From Palleronia pontilimi (lineage in GTDB: Bacteria > Pseudomonadota > Alphaproteobacteria > Rhodobacterales > Rhodobacteraceae): a stretch of 64,000 nucleotides of DNA. A program made the position numbers and the translations under genes. Location: the NCBI RefSeq assembly GCF_016412875.1, contig NZ_JAEKPD010000022.1:1-64000 (forward strand). Reading direction: 5' to 3'. Positions 34,797 through 42,928 of this stretch are shown here, piece after piece. The notes under the pieces were generated by a model. That model saw only the letters and a list, made by a program, of their open reading frames with translations, made no database searches and had not been told where the DNA came from. Positions within the stretch are counted from its first letter, which is position 1. The number at the start of each line of letters is the position of its first letter.

Positions 34797-36086
34797 ATGA
34801 TCAGTTCCGAAGACGGCTCAGGGCGCGCTGCGACAGACCCGCAGGCGATGCTGCAGCCTACGGGTCAGACCGTATCGAACCCCGGCTCTTTCAAGAAGAA
34901 CGTCAAATCCGGCGGCAAGAAGAAGTCTGCCGCGACCGAGATGCCGCTGCACCCGGTCGCGCGCCCGGCCCAGATGCGGCGGCGCCACTGGGGGATCGTG
35001 TACAGCTTCCTCGGGATCGTCGTCGGTCCGCTTCTGGCGACGATCATCTACCTGTGGATTTTCGCCGTGGACCAGTATTCTTCGGTCACCGGGTTCACCA
35101 TCCGGCAGGAGGAGTCGGGTGGGGCGTCGGAAATCCTGGGCGGGCTGAGCGCGCTGACCGGATCGAGCGCGTCGTCGGATGCGGATATTCTCTACGAATT
35201 TATCCAGAGCCAGGACATGGTGCGCGGCGTCGACGATGCGCTGGACCTGGTCACGCATTACACCGGGCCGTTCCCGCGTGATCCGATCTTCGCGCTGTGG
35301 CCCGATCCCACCATTGAGGCTCTGCAGGAGCACTGGCAGCGCAAGGTGCGGATCACCTTCAACCAGAGCACCGGCCTCATCGAGGTGCGCAGCCTCGCCT
35401 TCGCGCCGCAGACGGCCCACGCGATCAACGAAGAGATCGTCGCGCGCAGCCAGGACATGATCAACGATCTGAACCTGCAATCGCGCGAGGACGCGATGCG
35501 CTACGCCCGCGCCGATTTGGATGAGGCCCTGTTGCGGCTAAAAACCGCTCGTGAAGCCCTGACATCGTTCCGCACACGGACCCAGATTGTCGATCCGTCG
35601 GCTGATATCCAGGGCCGGATGGGGGTGATGAACAATCTGCAGCAACAACTGGCCGAAGCCTTGATCGAATACGACCTGCTGCAGCAGACCACCAGCGAGG
35701 GCGATCCGCGGCTGCGCCAGGCCCAGCAGCGCATTACCGTCATCCGGGCCCGCATCGCCGACGAGCGACAGAGCTTCGCCACGGAGGACAACAGCGCCGA
35801 CCCCGACGGCGAAGACTACCCGACGCTTATCGCCGAGTACGAAGGCCTTATCGTCGATCGTGAATTCGCGGAAGAAACCTATCGCGCGGCGCTGGCGGCC
35901 CTCGATGTGGCGCGGGCCAAGGCATCGCGGCAAAGCCGCTATCTGGCGACCTATATTCCGCCGACATTGCCCGAAATGTCGGAATACCCCCAAAGACTGG
36001 TCCTGACCGGCATCGCGGGAGGGTTCCTCGTGCTGCTCTGGTCGGTCTTGGCCCTGGTCTACTATTCGATCCGCGACCGTGGGTGA
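34797..36086 (+). CDS. kpsE: Capsule export inner-membrane/periplasmic protein (KpsE type)
   Basis: 429 residues from ATG 34797. A Lys-rich cytoplasmic N-terminus (FKKNVKSGGKKKSA), one membrane segment (about 66-92), a long periplasmic region with extended coiled coils (LQSREDAMRYARADLDEALL onward), and a second membrane segment near the end (LVLTGIAGGFLVLLWSVLAL). This is the polysaccharide co-polymerase/export layout of KpsE, BexC and CtrB proteins. It bridges the inner-membrane transporter to an outer-membrane channel. No KpsD/Wza-like channel gene is in the window. It is followed after 70 bases by the ATPase gene. Confidence 0.88.
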   Translation: MISSEDGSGRAATDPQAMLQPTGQTVSNPGSFKKNVKSGGKKKSAATEMPLHPVARPAQMRRRHWGIVYSFLGIVVGPLLATIIYLWIFAVDQYSSVTGFTIRQEESGGASEILGGLSALTGSSASSDADILYEFIQSQDMVRGVDDALDLVTHYTGPFPRDPIFALWPDPTIEALQEHWQRKVRITFNQSTGLIEVRSLAFAPQTAHAINEEIVARSQDMINDLNLQSREDAMRYARADLDEALLRLKTAREALTSFRTRTQIVDPSADIQGRMGVMNNLQQQLAEALIEYDLLQQTTSEGDPRLRQAQQRITVIRARIADERQSFATEDNSADPDGEDYPTLIAEYEGLIVDREFAEETYRAALAALDVARAKASRQSRYLATYIPPTLPEMSEYPQRLVLTGIAGGFLVLLWSVLALVYYSIRDRG

Positions 36087-36156
36087 GGCGCGGTCCAGCA
36101 CAGCCCCGGCGGCGGAAAGATCGCGGGAAGCAGGAACGCAATAGGCGGAAACGGCC

Positions 36157-36831
36157 ATGATCGTATTCGAGAACCTGACCAAGAGCTTCAACCTGCGCGG
36201 CTTTCGTAAGGTGGTCATCGACCATCTGAATCTGGTGTTGCCCACCGGTCATTCGCTGGCACTGATGGGACGCAACGGGGCGGGAAAATCGACCCTGATG
36301 CAGCTGATCGCGGGCACGCTCCAGCCCGATCGGGGGCGTATCGTCAGCGACGGCTCGATTTCGTGGCCGGTGGGCTTGGGCGGGTCGTTTCACAGGGAGT
36401 TGACCGGCGCGCAGAACGTGCGGTTTCTGGCGCGTGTCTATGGCGCCGATACGCAGGAGCTGGAGGATTTCGTCGAGGATTTCGCCGAGCTGGGCAAGCA
36501 CTTCCACATGCCGGTTCGATCCTATTCCAGCGGAATGCGGTCCCGGCTGACCTTCGGCACGTCGATGGGCATTCCGTTCGACACTTATCTGGTCGACGAG
36601 GTGACGGCGGTGGGCGACACGGCCTTCCGCCGCAAGAGCCGCGCGCTGTTCCATGAGCGCATGCAAAACGCATCGGCCATTCTGGTCAGCCACAGTACCA
36701 GCGACCTGCGGAATTTCTGCGATGCGGGGATCGTGCTGGAAGATGGGCGGCTGACCTTCTTTGAGGATCTCGAGGAAGCGATCGCGATGCACGAGGACAA
36801 CATGGGCCGGGTAAAGGCGAATAAGACATGA
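36157..36831 (+). CDS. kpsT: Capsule ABC exporter ATPase (KpsT type)
   Basis: 224 residues, the short length typical of KpsT, BexA and CtrD. Walker A GRNGAGKST (38-46), the polysaccharide-exporter region ISWPVGLGGSFHRELTGAQN, the signature YSSGMRSRLTFGTSMG, Walker B YLVDEVTAVGD and the H-loop VSHSTSDLRNF are present. It powers export through the KpsM-type subunit. Start and stop overlap with the next gene (ATGA at 36828), so the operon kpsE-kpsT-kdsD is clear. Confidence 0.93.
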   Translation: MIVFENLTKSFNLRGFRKVVIDHLNLVLPTGHSLALMGRNGAGKSTLMQLIAGTLQPDRGRIVSDGSISWPVGLGGSFHRELTGAQNVRFLARVYGADTQELEDFVEDFAELGKHFHMPVRSYSSGMRSRLTFGTSMGIPFDTYLVDEVTAVGDTAFRRKSRALFHERMQNASAILVSHSTSDLRNFCDAGIVLEDGRLTFFEDLEEAIAMHEDNMGRVKANKT

Positions 36832-37796
36832 GCGGATCGACAGGATCAACGCCCCTGGATGCCGCGCGCCGCGTCCTGATGACCGAGGCCGCCGCACTGG
36901 GCGGGCTGGCCGACGCCATGCCGTCCGACTTCTCGGCGGCCGTCGCGGCCATTCGCGCCGCCCCCGGCCACGTGATCGTGTCGGGGATCGGCAAATCGGG
37001 GCATGTGGGCAACAAGGTTGCGGCGACGCTGGCCAGCACCGGCACGCCCGCGCATTTCGTCCATCCCGCCGAGGCGTCCCATGGCGACCTGGGGATGATC
37101 GGCGCAAACGACATCTGCCTGATGATCAGCAATTCCGGCGAGACGACGGAACTGGGTGATATCCTCACCTATTGCACCCGCTTTTCGATTCCGATCATCG
37201 GCATCTCGAAGCGGCCGGACAGCACGCTGATGCGCGCGGCGACCTATCGGCTGACCCTGCCCGACGCGCCCGAGGCCTGCCCGATGGGATTGGCGCCCAC
37301 CACATCGACCACGCTGACGCTGGCCCTGGGCGATGCGCTGGCCGTGGCGCTGATGGAGGACCGCGGCTTCGCGGCCGAGAACTTCGCGGTGTTCCATCCG
37401 GGCGGCAAGCTGGGCGCGCAGCTGATGCGGGTGCGTCAGCTGATGCACGGGCCGGATGACCTGCCGCTGGTGGGCGCGGATACGGCGATGGGCGAGACGC
37501 TGGTCACGATGACCGCGCGCGGCTTCGGCATCGCGGGCGTGGTGGACGGGCAGGGGCGTCTGGCGGGCGTGGTGACCGACGGCGATCTGCGGCGGCATAT
37601 GGAGGGACTGATGCAGGCCCGCGCGGGCGATGTCGCGACGCGAAACCCCGTCACCGTGTCCGCCGACATGCTCGCCGCGCAGGCGCTGGCGGTGCTGAAT
37701 GAGCGCAAGGTTTCGGCGCTGATGGTGGTGGATGGCGACGGGCGTCCCGAAGGCGTCCTGCACATTCACGACCTGCTGCGCGCGGGTGTGGTGTAA
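36828..37796 (+). CDS. kdsD: Arabinose-5-phosphate isomerase (KpsF/KdsD)
   Basis: 322 residues. The N-terminal SIS domain has VSGIGKSGHVGNKVAATLAS, GTPAHFVHPAEASHGDLGMI, SNSGETTELGDIL and the typical APTTSTTLTLALGDALAVAL. Two CBS domains follow (about 205-320). The enzyme interconverts ribulose-5-phosphate and arabinose-5-phosphate, the first step to Kdo. In capsule loci a KpsF copy often adds to the chromosomal KdsD. It overlaps kpsT by four bases and belongs to the export operon. Confidence 0.92.
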   Translation: MSGSTGSTPLDAARRVLMTEAAALGGLADAMPSDFSAAVAAIRAAPGHVIVSGIGKSGHVGNKVAATLASTGTPAHFVHPAEASHGDLGMIGANDICLMISNSGETTELGDILTYCTRFSIPIIGISKRPDSTLMRAATYRLTLPDAPEACPMGLAPTTSTTLTLALGDALAVALMEDRGFAAENFAVFHPGGKLGAQLMRVRQLMHGPDDLPLVGADTAMGETLVTMTARGFGIAGVVDGQGRLAGVVTDGDLRRHMEGLMQARAGDVATRNPVTVSADMLAAQALAVLNERKVSALMVVDGDGRPEGVLHIHDLLRAGVV

Positions 37797-37904
37797 GCGT
37801 TGGTCCGCACAGCGGCAATCCATCCGGCGAACGGGTTGCGGCGCGCAGGGGCGGAGGCCCAGAGATCACCGCCGCGCCCGGGGTCGGGGAGGATCTCCCA
37901 CGAA

Positions 37905-39596
37905 TTACAAGACAGTGAAATTCCAGTTGTCGATGTCGGAGATGGACAGATCTTCGACGAACAACTCGTAACCATTGTCCATCTTGAACAAGGCGCCGCC
38001 GTCCGTGCTCTGAACATCGGGTGTGTCGCCATAGAAGACCAGCATGTCACGGTCGTCGTCGAAGTCCTTGACCACATCCCGGTCCGTTGCACCAAAGATT
38101 TTAAACACGAAGACGTCCTGACCACTTCCGCCGATCAGCGTATCGCTTCCGCTGTCGCCGTCGATAAGATCGTTCCCGCCGCCGCCGCCCAGCCTGTCGT
38201 CTCCGCTGCCGCCAGGCAGAGTCTCGGAGCCGGAACCCGCCCAGAGCCTGTCCTGGCCCGTTCCGCCGTGCAGGACATCGTTTCCGCCGCCGCCGCCTAG
38301 CCTGTCGTCTCCGCCGCCGCCACGCAGCGTGTCGGAGCCGGAACCCGCCCACAGCCTGTCCCGACCCGATCCGCCCAGCAGGACATCGGTCCCATTGCCG
38401 CCCAGAAGAAGGTCGTTCTCGGTTCCGCCCCCAATCCTGTCGTTGCCGACGCCGCCACGCAGCGTGTCGGACCCCGAGCCCGCCCAGATCGTTTCCCGAC
38501 CCGATCCGCCCATCAGGACATCGTTCCCATTGCCGCCCAGAAGAAGGTCATTCCCGGTGCCCCCCCACCGGCTGTCGGACCCTTCCCCACCGTTCAGAAG
38601 ATCGTTTTCGCTTCCGCCCCATAGACTGTCATCGCCATCGTTCCCGAAGAGGCGGTCGTCGTCGAGGCCCCCGGCGATGGCGTCGTTGCCCTTGCCGCCG
38701 AAAACCGTGTCGTGACCGGTGGACGCGTGAATTACATCGTCGCCGGCGTAGCCGTTTATCACTTCGGACGATCCGCCGCTCTTGTTGGAATAGAAATAAT
38801 CCGCTTCGGCGCTTCCACGAATGTCCAATCCCGTGCATGTCACATGGTTCATGGTATCGATTCGATCGGAATAGATCGCGAACGGAACGAAGTTGACCTG
38901 ATCGATCCAAATTTCATCGGCGGAGGCTGGCACACCGTTTTTCCACTCCTCGGGCCAGTGGATGAAATGTACTTCCTCCTCTTCCTCGGTCTCGAGGCGG
39001 GCCCCCTCGAGCGCGTAGAGGATTTTGTCGTCGATTAGAATCCATTGCTGACCCTGATAACCCACGATGCGGACATTCGCAGGCGGGTCGGTCAAATCGA
39101 CGACCTGGCCGTCGATACTGATCGTGTCGCGGGACGCGTCGAAATCATCTATGCGTCCGATGACCTTGTTCTCTGCCTCGTCCAGATCGCGAAACTCGAA
39201 TGTATCCGCGCCGCTGCCCCCGAACACATGATGGCCGTGCCGACCGATCGACGCATCCTGTACCGGGTCGCTGGCGAGAAGCGATTGAGGTCCGCTTGCC
39301 TTCGTAAGGTCGAGGATCAGGCGATCGTCACCGTCTCCGCCGAATATATGGACCTGGCCGCGCGTGGATATCTCGGCCCAAAGTATGTCGTCGCCCTTGT
39401 GACCCGCAAGGATCGTCATGTCGTCGTGGGCGTTGGTGGCGTCAGCAAAATAGGTTATCCGATCATCGCCCCCGTAGCCGTCCAGCGTGATCGACCCGCC
39501 GACAAACTGCAGGTCGTCGTCCTTCGACGATCCAGTGATGGTATGTCCGTGATTTATGAGACTCAATTTGGCACCCGCAATTTGAACCATGCGCAA
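37905..39596 (-). CDS. RTX Ca-binding protein with higher-order repeats
   Basis: 563 residues. Residues about 265-530 are a dense RTX array (GGxGxDxLx nonapeptides such as GGNGNDVLMGG and GGGGDDRLGG). Nonapeptides are grouped in near-identical blocks of about 36-45 residues that each contain RLWAGSGSDTLRGG or a close variant, also visible in the DNA. The N-terminal third is a second, more diverged RTX-like region (LDGYGGDDRITYF, HIFGGDGDDRLIL), with an acidic insert EEEEEVHFIHWPEEW. The C-terminus (QDVFVFKIFG to FDDDRDMLVFYG) is the usual type I secretion end. No enzyme domain was seen, so an adhesin or matrix protein is likely. The start ATG at 39596 follows an AT-rich promoter region. Confidence 0.85.
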   Translation of the reverse strand: MRMVQIAGAKLSLINHGHTITGSSKDDDLQFVGGSITLDGYGGDDRITYFADATNAHDDMTILAGHKGDDILWAEISTRGQVHIFGGDGDDRLILDLTKASGPQSLLASDPVQDASIGRHGHHVFGGSGADTFEFRDLDEAENKVIGRIDDFDASRDTISIDGQVVDLTDPPANVRIVGYQGQQWILIDDKILYALEGARLETEEEEEVHFIHWPEEWKNGVPASADEIWIDQVNFVPFAIYSDRIDTMNHVTCTGLDIRGSAEADYFYSNKSGGSSEVINGYAGDDVIHASTGHDTVFGGKGNDAIAGGLDDDRLFGNDGDDSLWGGSENDLLNGGEGSDSRWGGTGNDLLLGGNGNDVLMGGSGRETIWAGSGSDTLRGGVGNDRIGGGTENDLLLGGNGTDVLLGGSGRDRLWAGSGSDTLRGGGGDDRLGGGGGNDVLHGGTGQDRLWAGSGSETLPGGSGDDRLGGGGGNDLIDGDSGSDTLIGGSGQDVFVFKIFGATDRDVVKDFDDDRDMLVFYGDTPDVQSTDGGALFKMDNGYELFVEDLSISDIDNWNFTVL

Positions 39597-39947
39597 GTTA
39601 AGCTTGAAACGCTCCGGGTATTAATTGCGCATTCGATTGGATAAACCATTAATGGCGAAATTTGATAATTCCTGAATTTTAGATAATTCTAAAATTACCG
39701 ATTATCATTTTAAATATTGCCACACGCAGCGTGCCGCGGTTATTAATTTATTACTGGGTAATGATCCGTAAATTGGTTACTCAAATAGAAATGTTTACCC
39801 ATTCAAGAACAGGCCATGGCGATGACATGCGAGAGGCCCGGGATTTCCTAGATCGGTTATCGTGTCCTCCCTTAGGCCAGGCCGATATTCCATTGGCAAA
39901 GGACGCGCCAACCGCTACTCCGGTCGGGTCGGTTCAGAAGGGCATCC
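39597..39947. promoter_or_regulatory. AT-rich divergent promoter region
   Basis: About 350 bases between the minus-strand RTX gene and plus-strand kdsB. From about 39610 to 39790 it is strongly AT-rich in an otherwise GC-rich locus and contains the palindrome-like TTTTAGATAATTCTAAAA (39676-39693). Promoters for both genes are expected. Such AT islands are common targets of silencers such as MucR or H-NS-like proteins, but no named binding motif can be shown. There is no gene in it. Confidence 0.55.
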
Positions 39948-40739
39948 ATGAAGACCACGATCCTGATACCCGCGCGCTATCAATCCAGCCGATATCCAGG
40001 CAAACCGCTGGCCGAGCTGACGCTGCCGTCGGGCACGCGGAAAAGCCTGATCCGCATGTCTTGGGACGCCGCCTGTCAGGTGCACGGCGTGGACCGGGTC
40101 GCGATCGCCACCGATGACGACCGCATTGCCGAACACGCGCGCGGCTTCGGAGCCGATGTCGTGATGACCTCGTCCGAGGCGCGCAACGGCACCGAGCGTT
40201 GCGCTGAGGCGCTGGTAAACGCGGGAATAGAGACGGATCTGGTCGTGAATCTGCAAGGCGACGCGCCGCTGACACCGCCTTGGTTTATCGAGGATCTGAT
40301 GGCGGCCATGACGCGGGATGACACGGCGCAGGTGGCCACCCCAGTGTTGCGCTGCGATGCGGTGACCTATGGACATTTCCGTGAGGATCGGCTGGTCGGC
40401 CGGGTCGGCGGTACGACGGTTGTGTTCGACCGCAACGGCCACGGGCTCTATGTCTCGAAGGAGGTCATTCCCTTCATCGATCCCGGCAAGCTGCCGGATC
40501 CGATCCCGGTCTTTCATCATGTGGGTGTCTACGCCTACCGGCCCGCCGCGCTCAGAGCCTATACCGGCTTCGCCCCCGGCATCCTGGAGGAGCTGGAGGG
40601 GCTGGAACAGCTCCGCTTCCTAGAAAACGGCGTGACGGTCGCCTGTGTCGAGGTGGACGGCCGTGGCCGCGTTTTCTGGGAATTGAACAATCCCGAGGAC
40701 ATTCCCCGCATCGAGATAGCTTTGAAGGAACAGGCATGA
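39948..40739 (+). CDS. kdsB: CMP-Kdo synthetase
   Basis: 263 residues, slightly longer than the usual 245-250. It activates Kdo with CTP. Seen are the nucleotide-binding start TTILIPARYQSSRYPGKPLA, DRVAIATDDDRIAEHARGFG, the SSEARNGTERCAEAL loop, VVNLQGDAPLTPPWFIEDLM and VGVYAYRPAALRAYTG. All key KdsB motifs are kept. The stop overlaps the start of kdsA. Together with kdsA and kdsD it would supply CMP-Kdo to the KpsC-like transferase, although kdsA is broken. Confidence 0.93.
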   Translation: MKTTILIPARYQSSRYPGKPLAELTLPSGTRKSLIRMSWDAACQVHGVDRVAIATDDDRIAEHARGFGADVVMTSSEARNGTERCAEALVNAGIETDLVVNLQGDAPLTPPWFIEDLMAAMTRDDTAQVATPVLRCDAVTYGHFREDRLVGRVGGTTVVFDRNGHGLYVSKEVIPFIDPGKLPDPIPVFHHVGVYAYRPAALRAYTGFAPGILEELEGLEQLRFLENGVTVACVEVDGRGRVFWELNNPEDIPRIEIALKEQA

Positions 40740-41574
40740 TGGATTTCATCGAGACGAACGTGGTCAAGGTCGGGGATATCGCCATCGGCGGGCGTGAGCC
40801 CTTCGCGTTGATCACCGGACCCTGCCAACTGGAAAGCCTGGACCACGCACGGATGATGGTCGAACGGATCGCCGCGGCCTGCGCGCCCACCGGTACCCGC
40901 TTTATCTTCAAGGCCAGCTACGACAAGGCCAACCGGTCCTCGATCGGGACCGAGCGGGGCATTGGCATGGAGGAAGGGTTGTCCATCCTGGCAGAATCAG
41001 GGACGAATTTGGCTGTCCGACCTTGACCGACGTGCACCTGCCCGACCATTGCGCACCCGCGGCCGAGACCTGCGACGTGATCCAGATCCCGGCATTCCTG
41101 TGCCGCCAGACAGACCTGCTCCTGGCCGCCGGGCAGACGGGTGCCGTGATCAACGTGAAGAAGGGCCAGTTCCTGGCGCCGTGGGACATGGGCAACGTGG
41201 CCGAGAAGATCGCGTCCACGGGCAATACTCGCATCCTGCTGTGCGATCGGGGCACCAGCTTCGGCTATAACACGCTGGTCAGCGACTTCCGCGGTCTGCC
41301 GACCATGGCGCGGACCGGTTATCCGGTGGTATTCGACGCGACCCATTCGGTGCAGCAGCCAGGCGGGCAGGGGACGACGTCGGGCGGCCAGCGCGAATTC
41401 GCTCCGGTCCTGGCGCGCGCGGCCTGCGCGGTGGGGGTGTCGGCGCTGTTCATCGAGACGCACGAGGATCCCGACCGCGCGCCGTCCGACGGCCCGAACA
41501 TGATCCCAGTGGATCGCATGGAGGCGCTGATCGGGCGGCTCAGAGCCTTCGATGCGGTGGCAAAGGGTCTGTAG
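40739..41574 (+). pseudogene. kdsA: Kdo-8-phosphate synthase gene with one-base deletion
   Basis: Two adjacent frames together give a full KdsA. Frame one from ATG 40739 (or 40736) reads [40 protein letters not shown] and [10 protein letters not shown]. Frame two from about 40997 continues with the expected [53 protein letters not shown] and [14 protein letters not shown]. Adding one base between 40996 and 40997 (GAA-GTC-AGG) joins them without other change. The enzyme condenses arabinose-5-phosphate and PEP. The downstream half is otherwise perfect, so the change is recent or a sequencing error. Confidence 0.9.
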
Positions 41575-41667
41575 CGACCGTTGTGGATACGGGCCGGGGA
41601 CGGGACGGAGCTTCGGCGGATGGGTTCTCCCGCTCTGCCATGAGGGCGGCTAAAGAGGAGCCGCCCC

Positions 41668-42160
41668 ATGCCCGAGGATACCTCGAAGCTGAACCTTCCC
41701 CCGGTCCAACCCGCGCGGGGCCAGAAGTACGTCACCCATAACGAGGCGCTGGAGCGCCGGGAATGCTACGACTGGGATGCTGCATATGCACCGCGGCAAA
41801 GTCTTCCCGCAGGCGGGCGTCAGCGTTTACCCGCTGGAAATCGCCGCGGTCAACATGACCCAGCTGGGCGTATCGGGCCGCGGCGCAGAAAGCACACCCT
41901 TGCGGGCCTATTCCAGCGAAAAAGACATGCGCGGAACACTGTCGGTCCCGATCCCCACCGGCACGCCGTCGCCGGTATCCAAGTCCAACCTGATCTTCGT
42001 ATTGACTAAGGGGACCGGCACGAATGCACGCAGCGCTGTCGACGATCCGGATCCTGGGGGTCTACATCCAGACCGGGCATCCGACGGAGGGTATACCGTC
42101 GACGGCACCGCCTTGACCCTTCGACGCGTGCACGTGCATATCCGCTCGGAATTCATGTGA
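41668..42160 (+). pseudogene. DUF2793-like protein remnant
   Basis: The start MPEDTSKLNLPPVQPARGQK, then YVTHNEALERR, matches the strongly conserved N-terminus of DUF2793 proteins (usual form LPxIQPxQAQKHVTHNEAL), which occur in phage-tail-like and surface contexts of Rhodobacterales. The frame then shifts. A second frame from about 41777 reads VYPLEIAAVNMTQLGVSGRG, and a later one ends VHVHIRSEF. Large parts are missing compared with family proteins. The remnant lies directly before a sulfotransferase gene. Confidence 0.6.
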
Positions 42161-42175
42161 TCGAAAGCGACTGCC

Positions 42176-42928
42176 ATGCCCGCGCCTGATGTTTTTCCGC
42201 CTGCTCCGGGACGCCGTTTCGTTCTCATGGGACTGCCGCGCAGTGGAACGACCTACCTGATGACATTGCTGAATTCCCACCGGCAGATCGACTGCTCGGG
42301 TGAGCAGTTCAATCCCTATGCGGTGGTCAACGTCTCAGACAAGAAACGGGATATCGACACGGTCCTGTCGCGCGATGCGGCGCCCGAAGAGCACATGAAC
42401 GCCTTCTTCGCCGAGGCCGAGACCCGCAAGGTCGAAAGGGTCGGGTTCAAGTTCATGCTGGGACACAACATCCGGGTATTGGATCACCTTCTGAAGACGC
42501 CGGACGTGACGCTGATCTACGTCCATCGCGACAACAAGCTGGCGCAGGTGTCGTCGTGGATCAAGGCGTCGTCCGAGCGGAAATGGGCGCAGAACACGGT
42601 CGACGAACATGTGTCGAAGAAGATCCAGGTCGCGCCGCGCAAGGTCAGCCATATCTGGCATGAATACGCGACCACCGATGCGTTGTTTTCGCGGGTGTTT
42701 GAGGATCTGCCGCATCACAAGATCAAGCTTGAGTACCGCGAATTGTTCGCCCCCGGCTTCAACGAACGGATCTGCGGCTTTCTGGGCGTGCAGCCGGATC
42801 GCAAGATGAAAAGCCCCCTGGTCAAGCAGGGCAGCAACAATATCCTCGATCGTTTCCAGAATCCAAAGGCCATCGAGAACTATTTCACCACGATCGGTCG
42901 CGCCGATTGGCTGGAGCCGGAATTGTGA
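42176..42928 (+). CDS. Sulfotransferase-family protein 1
   Basis: 250 residues. The PAPS-binding loop is present near the N-terminus (FVLMGLPRSGTTYLMTLLNS), as is the 3'-phosphate motif region VTLIYVHRDNKLAQVSSWIK. The C-terminal part has LEYRELFAPGFNERICGFLG and RFQNPKAIENYF. Sulfotransferases of this type move sulfate from PAPS to carbohydrate hydroxyls. It resembles the protein encoded at 54482-55201 in layout, especially at the C-terminus (RKQGQNRVIDRFQNAAEIEA there), so the two may be paralogues. It overlaps the next glycosyltransferase gene (GTGA at 42925), which ties it to polysaccharide assembly. Substrate and actual sulfation are inferred. Confidence 0.85.
   Translation: MPAPDVFPPAPGRRFVLMGLPRSGTTYLMTLLNSHRQIDCSGEQFNPYAVVNVSDKKRDIDTVLSRDAAPEEHMNAFFAEAETRKVERVGFKFMLGHNIRVLDHLLKTPDVTLIYVHRDNKLAQVSSWIKASSERKWAQNTVDEHVSKKIQVAPRKVSHIWHEYATTDALFSRVFEDLPHHKIKLEYRELFAPGFNERICGFLGVQPDRKMKSPLVKQGSNNILDRFQNPKAIENYFTTIGRADWLEPEL

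Noticed and set aside
36846-37823. 325-residue minus-strand ORF opposite kdsD
   Set aside because: His/Arg-rich shadow ORF of a well-supported SIS-CBS gene.
38100-38720. Regular DNA repeats that could suggest a CRISPR array
   Set aside because: The repeats are in frame, encode RTX nonapeptides and have no unique spacers.
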